Origin: Gremmenia infestans
Taxonomy: Eukaryota > Ascomycota > Leotiomycetes > Helotiales > Hamatocanthoscyphaceae
DNA length: 64,000 nucleotides
Reading direction: 5' to 3'
Assembly (NCBI GenBank): GCA_032629725.1
Contig: JAFEVB010000032.1
Location: 248,001 to 312,000, forward strand
This document shows positions 1 through 11,418 of this stretch, in pieces (within the stretch, counting starts at the first letter, position 1; each line of letters opens with the position of its first letter). The notes under the pieces were generated by a model. The model ran no database searches. It was not told where the DNA came from and saw only the letters and a program-made list of their open reading frames with translations. A program made the translations under genes and the position numbers.

Positions 1-346
1 TTTCGAATACAGTCGGGACGTACACCTATGTGTCCGAGCTATTAGCATACTATTCCACCAGCTGTTTGCACTTGATTCCTGGTTGCAGCAAAGCTATCTT
101 GACGAGTTGACGAGATGCCGTAGAGGCTGCGCAAAGTTGCAGAGTTCAAGAGTCTAGACTGAGAACTTACCTCTGGGAAAGTGCCCTTGGAGAACACGCT
201 GTGTGCAGATTAGCATCATAGTTTCTCGAGGAGCGAATGGATCTGCGAAGCAGCATGAGGTGCTGATGGGTAACTTACATCAACAAACAAGTCTTACCAC
301 AGGCACCATCGCCTACAATGACAAGCTTTCGACGGATTTCCGCCAT
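1..346 (-). CDS. rho1: Rho-type small GTPase Rho1, 5' end only (runs off left edge)
   Basis: Exons read as 279-346, 171-198 and 1-25 (continues outside the window). The ATG at 346 opens MAEIRRKLVIVGDGACGKT, which contains the P-loop G12-D-G-A-C-G-K-T19. After two introns the frame continues VFSKGTFPE and then VYVPTVFE, the switch I/effector loop. This N-terminus is characteristic of fungal Rho1, the membrane-anchored GTPase that activates beta-1,3-glucan synthase and protein kinase C for cell wall growth. Splice junctions fit well: the first intron starts GTAAGT and ends CACACAG, the second starts GTAAGT and ends CATAG. The middle coding exon is only 28 nt. The C-terminal CAAX box lies outside the window. 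Divergent from MRPL40 across a 1.35 kb spacer. Rho versus other Rho-family members is decided on the N-terminus only. Confidence 0.93.
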
Positions 347-1700
347 GTCTTCGGTCTGGGAATGGAGGTGTTTAGGAGAGCGAAAGAGTCTGGGTAGACG
401 TTGAAGGGTTGTTGGATTCGGGAATGGGCAGGTGGTGAGTGGGAGATGGAATAATGGAAGTTCAGTTGGTTGTGTTGAGGTCCAAGTTGCAGGACAAGGC
501 AAGAGCAGAGCAGCGGATGCTAGCGGCGGCGCGAGTGCCTTACGAGTTAGGTGACCGTAGTCGTAAGGTACGGTAGTGGTAGTGATCGGGGGACGGAGCG
601 AGCGAGCGAAAGACTCCTTGTGGGTGTGCTTTCGAGATTATTGATAACCTTTTGGATTTACTGGGAAGTGGATAGATATGCGTGCGTACAAGGTTAGGTT
701 TATTGATTTGTAGAATTATTGAATTATTGATTTATCGAGTTATTAACTAGGCAGTGGCTTTGTTCTTGTAAAAGAGGCCGTTACTGACGTTTCTTATACC
801 TATTTCACAGCAGGTACATTCATGCATCAATGAAGTCCTGTCCTGCTCCCCCCAAATTGATTCTGATTCACACTCAATGATCAATCAATCAATTGCAAGC
901 AGGTAGTCACTGCCCGGCATTCGACCCAAATTTCACGTTTCGATTCCATTCCTGATTGCAGGTCGCCGTTATTACTTCTTGCTGCTTGATTGTCTGCTTG
1001 GCTAGCAGCGCTACCCTACCCTACCCTACACCTACCCACAAAAAGGCGACGACGCCGACGATCTGCCAACTGTAACTGCTCTGCTACTGCTACCGCTACT
1101 GCTACACTACAACTACAATACGTGTACTTTATATTCAATACCGGTACAATAATAGTACGCTACAGTACGTTTTTACATACATGGCTAATGTTGTAACGAT
1201 AGATAAATATTCCTGGTGTTCCTAGAAACACAACCAATACCAAAGAGCTTTGGAGCTGGGCTGGGCCACATCATTGAGGCGCAGTTGAGGCTGGAGCGAG
1301 GAAGAAAGTTCAGGAGTCAGGACTTTTCCAGGACTCCATTTCTCGGGACCACTTACCACTTGAAGAAGTCGAGTCAATACTCGGTAATACCCATCTCAAG
1401 ACACAAACTCGCATCCAGGACATCCAATGTCAGCAGTTGTTAATTATCAGCAAATGTTTCCCAATGTTCCATAGCTCGCGTCAGAAAGCCACATTACTCA
1501 TGTCATATTCCCCTCCACTAGCTCTGCTCGTAAAAGGCACCGACCATTGTGAAGCCCCCTTTTATATCACGTGATAATATCACCACTGCCCTTTTCAAGT
1601 CTAGCGTGCCAAGTCCATATTGAGCTCTGAATCCAAAAAGTTTAACACCATACATCCATCACCCACTTCAGCCTCCAATTCCGCTCACCCTCTCTGCAAA
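347..1700. other. Long divergent intergenic region RHO1/MRPL40
   Basis: No coding region is supported in these 1.35 kb. The RHO1 side is rich in short pyrimidine/purine runs, as expected for a long 5' UTR and promoter of a highly expressed gene. There are simple repeats: CTACC units around 1011-1029 and CTACTG/CTACAA-type units around 1076-1120. A palindromic CACGTG element sits near MRPL40 and is listed separately. Confidence 0.6.
1566..1575. promoter_or_regulatory. Palindromic ATCACGTGAT (E-box/CBF1-type) element
   Basis: A perfect 10-base palindrome with a CACGTG core, 126 bases upstream of the MRPL40 ATG. CACGTG is the known binding core of fungal bHLH factors (Cbf1, Pho4 type). That it regulates MRPL40 is inference from position only. 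Confidence 0.4.
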
Positions 1701-2872
1701 ATGCAGAAGGTAATAAAGCGAACCGTGCTAGCGGAACGACAAGCAGCACGACGCTTAAAACGGCGCACAGAGAAGAATACGCGTGATAATAACAGGAGCG
1801 CCCGCGAGCAGAGAAACTATGTTCGTGGAGACGAGACGGACCATCTGAAGCAGGCGAGGCTGAATCGAAGAGAGGATTACGAATTGGGTCCGTTGGCTCC
1901 TAGGAGAGATGTGGGAGACTGGACCGACAAGTGGGGGACTATCAGTTCGATGAGGGCGAGAGGACAGGACCTACACCCCAGAGACAGGGAGAAGATATGG
2001 GAGCCATGGGGAGGGAAGTTCCTCAATATCGTGGTGGGAGATAGAGTGGTGATAATTGAAGGAAGGGATAAAGGCAAGATTGGTGTCATTAAGGATGTGT
2101 CCAGAGAGAGAGCGGAGGTCACGGTTGGCGGACTGAACTTGGTAAGAGCTCTTACCCAAACTCATCAATTGATACAATACTTACGCAGATACTCTAGATC
2201 GATGTCACCATCCCCGAATATATGATCGGCCCCGATGAACAAGACAAACGCCCCATCCGCACCATGGAAAAGCCGGTCTCTGTCAAATCTATCCGCCTTG
2301 TCGTTCCCCTAACCGACGCCGACTCCGGTGTTACACGAGACGTAATCGTCAAGAAAGTCATCGCCGCCGGCATGTGGTTCGACAAGCACGCAGGCACCGC
2401 AACTTGGTCACGTATCATACCCGGTCTTGACATCAAGATCCCTTGGCCCAAGAAGGAGAGCGCGGAGGAGAAGGATGAGCCTAACGACACACTGCGTATC
2501 GATGTCGAGACCAAGACTTTCGTGCCGACACTGTTGACGCCGCCAATGCCGGGAACTGTGATTGACGAGCTACGGAATAAGTTCTCTGTTTTCCGAACCA
2601 GACACGACCCTGAGTATATTGCGGCCAAAGAAGAAGAGGACAGGCTGAAGGAAGAGAAGAAGAGAACGTCAAAGCAGATGCGTACACCATTGAAGGAGGC
2701 CAATAGGCTAGAGAGGAAGGCCAAGAAGGCCTTGGGCAAGGGAAAGCTGACCGAGGAGATGTTGGAGAAGATTGGAAAGCTGGTTGCTGAGAAGAGGCAG
2801 TTGGCTCTGGAAGCAGCGGGAGTGTCGAAGGAGGGCGCTGTGTCCGAGGAGCCGGTGACGGCTACCGCATGA
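1701..2872 (+). CDS. mrpL40: Mitochondrial large-subunit ribosomal protein L40 (KOW, uL24 family)
   Basis: Two exons, 1701-2141 and 2198-2872, giving 371 aa. The ATG at 1701 (MQKVIKRTVLAERQ) is chosen because it matches the usual fungal start; the open frame extends upstream only through a TTG. A KOW motif is visible near residues 110-150 (VGDRVVIIEGRDKGKIGVI), the L24-family RNA-binding fold. The intron starts GTAAGA and ends CTCTAG, joining NL to IDVTIPEYM in phase 0. The C-terminal half is lysine/glutamate-rich and helical, as in fungal MRPL40, which is longer than bacterial L24. Role: component of the mitochondrial 54S subunit near the exit tunnel. The 3' end converges on ELP1 with 167 bases between the stops. 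Confidence 0.92.
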
Positions 2873-3039
2873 GGTCTTGTATGATATGTAAAGAGAACGT
2901 TGTACTAATTGTACTGCATATAAAGCATTGGGGTCGGCGTTGCAAGATCTGTTAAATTGCAGAGAACCTAGACACCGGTCACCATCAAATGAGAATTCCA
3001 TTTTGTATACAAGTACCAGTTCATTCCAGTTTTATCTAC

Positions 3040-6000
3040 CTATGTACTACCACCAAGCAGACTCAACTTCTCAAACGCCTTCACAACCGGTATCTCCTTT
3101 TTCCTACCCGTAGCCTCAATACTCTCCGCAAGCACAGCATAACCACCAACAGGTCTATAACCATCTCCTCCACCACCACCCGCATCACCCACACTCGTCT
3201 CCTCCCCACTACCCCCAAACACCTCCACCACACAAGCACCACACATCCCCACCACCTCCCCCATACTCCCCTCCACCGCCCTCGCCCTCTCCCACATGCC
3301 CCTCCGAACCAGGCCCTCCACCAAACGCCCCACCTCCTCCCTCACACTCTGCACCCGCTCAATAAGCCTACCCACCGACGCAACTAGATACTCCTCCTCA
3401 TACACGCTGCCCTTCTTCCCCCTCGCCCGCTTCCGCTCCTCCCGCCGCCGATTCTTGCTCGTCGCGCGCGACACCCCCGTGCCCGCCGTCCCGATACTCT
3501 GCTTACCCGTATACCGCGTATACATACTGCGATTCGTACTGATATGCGACGATGCGGCTACACTGACATCATCCGGCACATCACCATCGTTCCCTGCTCG
3601 CTCACCCTCATAGAACGCCAGCGGGTCCAGACGTGCTTTTTCCCGCAGTTCCCGGATCCGCGGGACTTGCGCCAGCAGCTGCGCGCGGCATTCCGCGAGC
3701 AGTTCCGTGGATGATGCGAGGGCGTTTGCGAGGCCCGGGTCGATTATTTGTTCGAGGAGCTCAGGACGCCGTTTCAGTGCTACGAGATGTAGGGCGGAGG
3801 CGAAGAAGTAGCCTTTGCAGTAGAGCCGTGCTGCGTGGTCAATGGAGGATAGGTAGTCCATTTGTATAGTGGCCGCTGCGAAATAATCTTTGGAATCGAC
3901 CAAGGCTTCTGAGAGTGTGGTAGCGAGGTCGATGAGTGCTGCTGGGGCGATGGCGGGGGTTTGGGATAAGGCGCAGAAGAGGGTTTCGCGCCATGAGGAG
4001 GGGCCGGAGGACAGGTAGCAGGATGTTGCGGAGGTGTAGTTTTGGAGTGATTCGTAGGCTAGTCCTGCTTCTTTGAATTGAGATTTTGATTCTAGGTGCT
4101 GGGCGTAGAGGTTTGTGAGCAGGGCGTGGCGGGACGGGTTGTAGCGGTAGAGCGATAGTGCTGCTTGGTATAGCGCGTGCTTTTGTGTGTATGCTTGGAG
4201 TTCTGGAAAATCATCCAGAGAATGCAGGTGTGTGAGTGCCTTGGAGTGGCGGCCTAGATGGTCGTCGATGGCGAAGCGGCGGCGGAGTTCGGGCATTTCG
4301 GAGAGGTTTTGCATAAATGGGAGATATTCGCGGGGATCTTTTTGCGATTGTTGGGCAACCAGCAAGGTGAGAGCAAGGTCATAAAGACCAAGAGCGTTAT
4401 CGTAGAGCTTGTTGATATCGGCGAGGAAGCAGATGTGTTCTACGGCTTTGTCGGCCATCGTTTCGTCCGTCTTCATAAGTTGGGCTACGACTAAGAGGCC
4501 GTCGTCAAGCGCTGGGGGTGATTTGCAGACGTTGGCAGTTATTATGTTTTGCAGGTTTGTGGCAGTTCGAGTTTTCAAGACTTCAAGAACGGCATCACAA
4601 ATCCTGTTGACCTTTGAAGCCTTAACAAGACCTGATTCATGAGATACAACTCCATTGGTCCCATTAACATCAAGAGGAGTTTCAAGTTCTGAAGCCACTC
4701 GAGTCTCTTTATACATAAGTTCAGTGACATCTTCATCTCTAGCACATTGTTAGTTGGTTTCGACTGGCAATGAAGCTAAGCGTACCTTAGGGATGAGAGA
4801 AAGAGGTCAATATATGTGACCTTCTTGACTTGATCAATGAACAAAGCAACGTTGGCTAAAAACTGTTCCGGTGCATGATCATATAGAATGTTCATATCGA
4901 CTCGTTGTGTTCGGCAATGAGTAAAAGCTCTTCGGTAATTCTTTTCGTCTATGAGCTTTCGAATACCGGCAAGAACCATTGCTCGAGGAAAGATCGTCTC
5001 CAGGTTTCCTCTGGGCATTTGCAGGACAAGACTCAGAGAAGTAGGCATTGCCGTGACAAGCCGAGCTCCACGCTCCACGCTTCTACACCGTTCGTCCTTC
5101 TCCGGATCATCTGGAGGAACTTCGAGATCTGTCATACAAATTAGCTCTAAACTCGTGCGGTAGAAGCAGAGCACAATACCATTGACGTTCGTGATATGCA
5201 CAAATTTGATTAGATGAGTAGTAGTCGTAAATATGAGGTGAGCTGGCGTAGTGAGGAAAGATGTGCAATTCTTGACCAGCAAACGAGAGTTTGCATATAA
5301 ATGGCCATTAACAGACATACCAAATGAAATTTGGTCATCCCCATGGGGTACTATATCGGCCCAAGGGAGATACATAGGGAAGTTGCAATGTGAGAGGTCA
5401 TGCTCTCCAAATGCCAGGCTGTGCATATTACCCGAGCTTCCTTGCACGTATGGGTGATTTAACCCATCTTGATAAAAGCTCAATAATGTGTGGATGGTTG
5501 TGTCTGTCCTAGGGCCAGAAGTGACGTCTTCCATTCTACCAGTTTCCTCGTTGAAACCATATCGTTTGACTATTGATCTCGAATTAACTGGTATCGAAAC
5601 CAAAACATCATTGTTGTCTGCAAAGGTTATTTGCTGATACACAGTACCATTGGATTCTGTCTTATCGAAGGTGACTCGTCCAGTAAGTAAGGGGGTGTCA
5701 GGGGAGGCCTCGGTGCCCTTTGATTCGAATATCGAGATACCTTGCTGGTGCAAAACAGCAATAAATGACGCATCGGCATTGAAAGCAACATCGAGAACAT
5801 TTGATTGTACTGTCAATTCATGTAAAGACATTGGCGGTGGTATATTAGCAGTTCGCAAAGGGGTGACTTTGATAGATTGACCATCTATAACAGCTACAAC
5901 TCCGAAGTCATGAGGAGGTGCTGTCGAACTACGAGCAATAGTAAAAATGTATTCCGCTACATTGACAGAATCTAGCAGAAGATCAGCTGTTGGCTTCTCA

Positions 6001-7200
6001 CCTTGGGAGCAGGAATATTACCTGAAGAGGCAGTCACAAGCTGCAAAGGCTTTTCCGGATGCCATACCAAAGGAGCCGTGGGTAGCAAACCGGTCTGGCT
6101 ATTCTTAATCTCCTGCTTCAAATACCAATGGTAGTTACCCATTGTCCATAATTGAGTGCAGTCAGCCATTACGACTGCTAATACCGTCGAATCAGAATTC
6201 CAGGACAAATTGATATGCTGTCCAGGCAACTGCATTTGCTCAAGGGTAAGTCGAAGGCTGAATTGACCGTGCCGTAAACCATTTCTTTCAAAGAAGACAA
6301 CATCAATACAGCTCTCGAGACGTTGGATTCCAGCAATGAGGTTTCCGACAGGTCTCCAACTCAAAGCACCCTCCAAACCATCAACCGGCTCACTGACGCT
6401 ATCGAGAACTCCTTCGCGAGAGTACACTCGAATTAGTCGTCTCGAGTTGCCTTCAATAGTTGAAATAGCTAGATAAGCGCCATCTCCTCTCCAACTGATG
6501 GCGGCTCTCGAGTCGTCGTTAGGACTCAGTACACCCTCATCAACCTTTTCTGGCATCGTAGGATCTCGCAACGCCTTGGCTCCTTTGCCCTGAAACTGGG
6601 TCTCTTTTTTACCCCAGCCAACAGAAACGTGATTCGACGCTTTGAGATCCTCAGAACTCATGGTGACATCGGTAATCCCTTCAAAGCTTCGGCTCATGAA
6701 GACAACAGTATCTGCATTCGTAGTGATAGCAAGAAGCTCCTCGTCAGGTGCCCATTTTGCCGCTGTAATACCAGCATCAACTGATCCCACTATCTCAATC
6801 CGATCCTCTCCTGGCATAGGCTCCTCTCTCACCACGACGATATCTCCGCCGGCCAAGACGAGACATGCTGTCAAGCTGTCTCCGAAATAATGGAGGCTGA
6901 GGACTTGGTCACAAGCGAGTTCTGGATTTGGACATGGTGCGTCCCAAGATGTAATGACGGTAAATTCTCTAACTTGCATTAGTAACTATTCAGACTTTTG
7001 GTGACATTACATTATATTTACTGTGATTCTGGTTTTGTTACGACCCTCACAAGCTCTATAAGTGCGTTACTTTCGGTTGGTCCAAAAGTGCACAAGAGAG
7101 AGTCATTGGCAAGATCCCAAGTCGCACCCGTCAAGGATCTTCCTTCGAACTGAGGTGGAGGAGTCCATTGCTCAAATCGAGTATTCCTAAGATTGCGCAT
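3040..7200 (-). CDS. elp1: Elongator complex protein 1 (Elp1/Iki3)
   Basis: Five coding exons: 7022-7200, 6022-6968, 5180-5971, 4786-5128 and 3040-4738, giving 1319 aa, normal for Elp1. The N-terminus MRNLRN and the first ~700 residues carry the IKI3 WD40 propellers. A conserved block NDLEVPPDDPEKDERCRS appears only after removing the 51-base intron 5129-5179. The C-terminal half is helical (TPR-like). It contains a very basic stretch (KNRRREERKRARGKKG) matching the tRNA-binding region known from yeast Elp1. Role: scaffold of Elongator, which makes mcm5/ncm5 modifications on wobble uridines of tRNAs. The first intron starts GTAAAT and ends GTTAG. Divergent from the DUF3984 gene over 315 bases. 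Confidence 0.96.
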
Positions 7201-7515
7201 CTTCGCCCCTCAAAATTAAAACCTAGTTGCCCAGTATCATTTTCTGTGAGCGTCAGCGTCGCCGTCGCGCTCGCTGAATCCTTGTAGCTTTCACAAGACT
7301 TTTTTTTTGTACAGCGCACGGTCCAGCTTGCGCGCCGTGCCAGCCTCCTTTCCACCCCGGATTGGAAGCTCCCTTCCCCCTCCATCACTCCATCAAGGAA
7401 ATCACCTTACTCTGGAAATCAACTCACCTCAAAATCACGTCACCCTCTTCTTATTGCTTGTAAATATAAACTAAATAATCCCACGCAAAGCACGCACGTC
7501 AATCATTCTCAAAAA
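7201..7515. promoter_or_regulatory. Divergent promoter ELP1/DUF3984 gene
   Basis: A 315-base spacer between two divergent starts. It is CT-rich on the plus strand and has the short AT-rich run TAAATATAAACTAAATAA near 7460-7477, about 40-55 bases upstream of the plus-strand ATG. No other structure seen. Confidence 0.45.
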
Positions 7516-8628
7516 ATGGACGCAGCTTATAACCAACACTCCCCGTACGCCCGTCACCAAAGCAGCCGCTCCTCCACCAACCTGCACCACCTAACCCTCG
7601 CGCCCCTCACCTCACGGCTTCCCATCACAGACCTCCCAGACACATCCTACATCGAAGGCCGATCCGCACCCACCACGCCCTCGATCCTCTCGCGCTCTTC
7701 TGCACGGAAACCCCAGCATGCATCATCATCCATTCCCAAAAGCAAATCGAGCTCGCACCTGCTAATACAACCTCGGTCCGGTGCGTCGACGCCCGCGCCT
7801 GGGGGCACGAGCACTAAGCCGAGAAGGGCGCTAAAGAGAGAGGAGGTGCATCTGGAGAGGAATGACTCAGACTGGCTGTTACGAGCTGGTGCTATGATTT
7901 CGTCGTCTGCAAGAGAATCGAAAGGACAAGCGTGGTTGGTCAGTAGGGCGAGTTCTACGAGTCTCACGGCTCAGAGAGACGAGGAGGATGAAGATCTGGC
8001 GAGGGAACGGGAGCTGTCTAGTAGGAGGGAGAGTAGGAGGGGCAGCGGAGTGGGGAGCTTTGATGCGGATGATGAGTTTAGCCCCGTTACTGCAAGGAGG
8101 AGTTTGTCTTTTGGGTTGACGACAGGAATAGGGAGTAGACCTTTGAGTCGCTTTCCTAGTAGAGGGAGTAGTAGGCGAGGGAGTAAGGCTCAGTTATTTA
8201 CGCCTTTGAACATGGAAAGAGAAGGATATTTTGATCACAGGGATTTTGCTCAGGAGGTCTTCACTGCTGAACCTGATTTTGTGGATGTTGAGGAGGAAGG
8301 CTATGAGAATACAGATGAGGCTAGGGAGGACGATGCGGTGGTCAGGAAGCTGGCTAGAACGAGTAGTAATGGGCTTGGTCATTGGGTTGAGAGGATGTTA
8401 GGGTGGAGTTTATTTGCTGTCGACGAAGATGGAGAAGAGACGGAAACAGACCCACTGGACGAAAAGGCAGAAGATTCGGAAATATCTTCTAGGACATCGA
8501 GACAAACCATTTATGGTGGTACAGAATCACCAGCAGCAGATGTAATGCCTCCACTCCGAGACGAGGAAGCAGGAGGTTGGCAAGACGCAGCTTGGTTGTT
8601 AAGCGTGGCTACAAAAGTTATCTTGTAG
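7516..8628 (+). CDS. DUF3984 domain-containing protein
   Basis: Single exon, 370 aa, ATG at 7516. The first ~110 residues are serine/proline/threonine-rich and look disordered. Conserved-looking blocks follow: SDWLLRAGAMISSSARESKGQ (first part) around residues 117-140, a Ser/Arg-rich stretch, then LGHWVERMLGWSLFAVDEDG near 290. The C-terminal GGWQDAAWLLSVATKVI closes the protein. This pattern agrees with the fungal DUF3984 family as I remember it; no biochemical function is known for it. Possible phosphorylation-rich regulator by composition only. Divergent from ELP1 and convergent with the DUF7918-like gene (273 bases between stops). Confidence 0.75.
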   Translation: MDAAYNQHSPYARHQSSRSSTNLHHLTLAPLTSRLPITDLPDTSYIEGRSAPTTPSILSRSSARKPQHASSSIPKSKSSSHLLIQPRSGASTPAPGGTSTKPRRALKREEVHLERNDSDWLLRAGAMISSSARESKGQAWLVSRASSTSLTAQRDEEDEDLARERELSSRRESRRGSGVGSFDADDEFSPVTARRSLSFGLTTGIGSRPLSRFPSRGSSRRGSKAQLFTPLNMEREGYFDHRDFAQEVFTAEPDFVDVEEEGYENTDEAREDDAVVRKLARTSSNGLGHWVERMLGWSLFAVDEDGEETETDPLDEKAEDSEISSRTSRQTIYGGTESPAADVMPPLRDEEAGGWQDAAWLLSVATKVIL

Positions 8629-8901
8629 CTGGTTTCAGGCGTCAGTTTCAACTTTTATTCAGCGAAAGAAAAAACAAATGCGGCGTCAAACTCAATATAA
8701 TTTTGATAAGCCTATTGATTTTTGGGCTCTTTGATGGCTCGTTACCAAAACCAGACGCATTGCTTGCTTAGTTGGCCTTTCTTTAGTGCTCCAAAATTGA
8801 CTTGCCATTTATAGGACATTCTCCCCAGCACAGAGCCGTTCAATGCTCGTACAATTCCCACAAGCTCTGATAGGAAGTCCCAGCGGCATTATTGTTCCTC
8901 A

Positions 8902-10912
8902 TTACTCCGTACTTCTAAAGTGTCTCTTAACGGGCCGCTCTCGCAAAATCACATTCTCGTCGCTTTCGTGCACCTCCCTTTGTCGCTTCATCCCATTCGT
9001 TGGTGCTACTACTTTGAGCCTCTCATGCTCCGCAACATGTTTCGGGGTCATGCTGTGAAATGTCGCCAATGGGGGCGCTTCCATCACTGCTCCCCAAGTA
9101 CCGGCCCAAGGGAGAATCTAGGATATCTATTAGCACATTATTCAAGGACGAGGTAACAAAGTTGTTTACTCTATGAAGTTTGCGGCCTAGCTGTCCCCAA
9201 CCGGCATGCACACTGAATATGGGCCCTTGAAGCGCTGACGAAGATCTGCTAGGTTTGTAGTCTTCGAGACGTGCTAAGCAATGTCCCACAGGCGAAAGGA
9301 AACCTGCCATCGAAACTGATGGAGGCGCCAACAGCGTTGTACTGTCGTTGGTTTGTGCATTGGACATAGACCTTTGACGTGTTGATGGTGATCTTCTTGC
9401 TGTGCAGGCTTTAAGAGCTGCTAACATTTCTTCCTTGGTCGAAGGATATGTGCTAATCGACTCCAACAGTGGTACCAAGGGTGGTTTGATGCCACCAGCT
9501 TGTGCAGGTGATGGAATGAGATTAGGCCGAACATTATTCACAGATGGTAATCCTGGCTTTTTGTTCTCGGAAGGCCTTGGTAATTGCCTCACAGCTGGAG
9601 ATGGGACGTCTATGACTTGTTGGGTGAGTTTCAAGAGATCGCTTTGTGTGTTTTTGACCGCTGAAAGTAGTGATTGTCCAACCTTTCGAGCTAAATTGAC
9701 ATTCTGTTTGAATGGTGATGGTCCAGTAGCCAAAGGCGGATTGTTAATCGAGCCGAACGAAGGTACCAACGGGGGTGCCAACGGGCTTTCGTAAGGCTGA
9801 AGCGGTACTTGTCTCGAAGGCGGGGTGTTTCTCGATATCTGCCGTGGTTTTGGGAGATTTAGAGAAGTAGTATGGCCATTCAGTACCGCAGAAGCAGGCT
9901 TGACTTTATTGGATGGAGGCTGCGGCCTGATTTCCGCCTCCGGCGCAAGGTCGAGGAGGGAGTCGAGCGTATGTATTGGGGCCAGCAATTGTTGCAATTG
10001 TCTGGCAGTTCGATATTTAAATCGGAAAACTGCTAGAGGTTCCTCGCCGATAGACTTCACAAACACATGGCCTTCTCGTAAGTGAGCTGCCGTTAAATCT
10101 TCCGAATTGCTATAATTCAGTTAGTAATTGGGGCCGCAATAGGACAACAAAAGATGGGTGACGGTGACGGGTAGGGCATTGGTGTCAAAAAGCCTTTCGT
10201 GAATCCAGACTTACTGGACCCTTTGATAGGATGGAACATTCCTGATTTCGCCGTTCCTTTTAAAGACATCGATTCCCAGCCTAGAAGTTGAAACATTTTG
10301 AAGCACTCGCATCTTGAACACCTTCACCAATATTTGTCCTAGACTGTCACTGGGAGGGAACTTGAAATTCTTAAAGTGCTTCTTCGTGCCAACTCCTTCC
10401 ACGTAGTCACCTCTCAACGAGAACGATAAGGTATTCTTCTTGAATCCCTTTGGCCCCGATATAAAGATGTAGCTTAACGCTTCCCCATTAATTTCAACAA
10501 AGAAGGCAATATAGTCGTCTACAGTCGCCACTGGAGGACTATGGATCATGATGATGAAGCCTTGGCTGGGTTCATACTTGATGTACTTGCAGGACTCGTC
10601 AAAACCAGGAGCATCGTATTCCGGAAGAGCGTTCCCTGACTGGACCCAGACTCGGGTGTACCTACGGGGAGGCGTGGCCAAAGTGAGCACAATTCTGGCA
10701 GAGTTGCAGAAGAGTGGAGGAGGAATGATGTCTGATTCGGGGATCTCAAAGATGATGCGATTTCTTGCGTCGAAGTCGGTAGGCAGTAGCGGAACCCACG
10801 AGAGAGAAAGAGCGATGTAAACAGTCCGCTTTGCCGCCTCCTTGAGCTTTAAGCGAGGAAGTTGGGGAAGTTGCGTTCGATATACCTCCCCCTCCATAGA
10901 TTGTGCCATCAT
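8902..10912 (-). CDS. DUF7918-like fungal protein with long disordered C-terminus
   Basis: Three exons, 10215-10912, 9170-10109 and 8902-9117, giving 617 aa. The N-terminal ~245 residues look folded and contain NALPEYDAPGFDESCKYIKY and later LAVFRFKYRTARQLQQLL. Both resemble the DUF7918 pattern (a short beta-rich domain ending in an FKYRS-like helix) that I recall from many filamentous fungi; this call is tentative. The rest is proline/serine-rich. The second intron (GTAAAC..CCTAG, with a TGCTAATAG branch) is in phase 0. It replaces a short dead-end tail with ILPWAGTWGAVMEAPP and a basic C-terminus rich in K/R that could act in nuclear localisation. Function unknown. Confidence 0.72.
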
Positions 10913-11418
10913 GAGGGGTCATCTCGAATATTTATGAAAGCCATTCGGTTTTCAAAGGTATCCGCCCACATTGCTAGACTGCCAATATCCCCCTGCTTAC
11001 TTCGGCTTGTACTTGAAGCCAGCTGAATTAGACGGAAACCCCTTTATCGAGGAGCACATATGTTAGAGATAACAGCCGAGGGCAATACTCGGGTTTCACG
11101 TCGGTTTAGTCGTCACCTTAATATTCAACGAAGTGGTTGATATAAATACTCTGTGTTAGACTGCTCTTTAGGAACGCCAAGTTTCACGACCTGGAGCCTC
11201 CCAAAATAAATCATATAAAAAGGAAATCGTGTATCAATGCCCGGGGTATTATGTCTCGCGCCCTCCAATGCTCGAATGGCAATATCAAGTTTTTGTTCCC
11301 ACCCCAGTCCCTAACTCCATCGCCCGACATCCGTGATTGCCCTTGCGAATTCTCATTATTTTTAGTTTAAAAGCATGAAAAGGCTGAACTTAATCAGTTG
11401 TTGACCCAATCATGGGAA
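10913..11418. other. Intergenic region upstream of DUF7918-like gene
   Basis: About 500 bases between the start of the DUF7918-like gene and the 3' end of the IFRD gene. No ORF with coding character is visible. It presumably holds the promoter of the first and the 3' UTR of the second. Confidence 0.5.

Noticed and set aside
1011..1040. CCCTA-like tract as a telomere remnant
   Set aside because: The unit is CTACC, not CCCTAA, and only about four units long; treated as a simple repeat.
1620..1700. 27-residue upstream extension of MRPL40
   Set aside because: It starts at TTG; the ATG at 1701 gives the conserved N-terminus.
3296..3869. Plus-strand open frames opposite ELP1
   Set aside because: Antisense shadows in an Arg-rich, GC-rich exon; no independent evidence.
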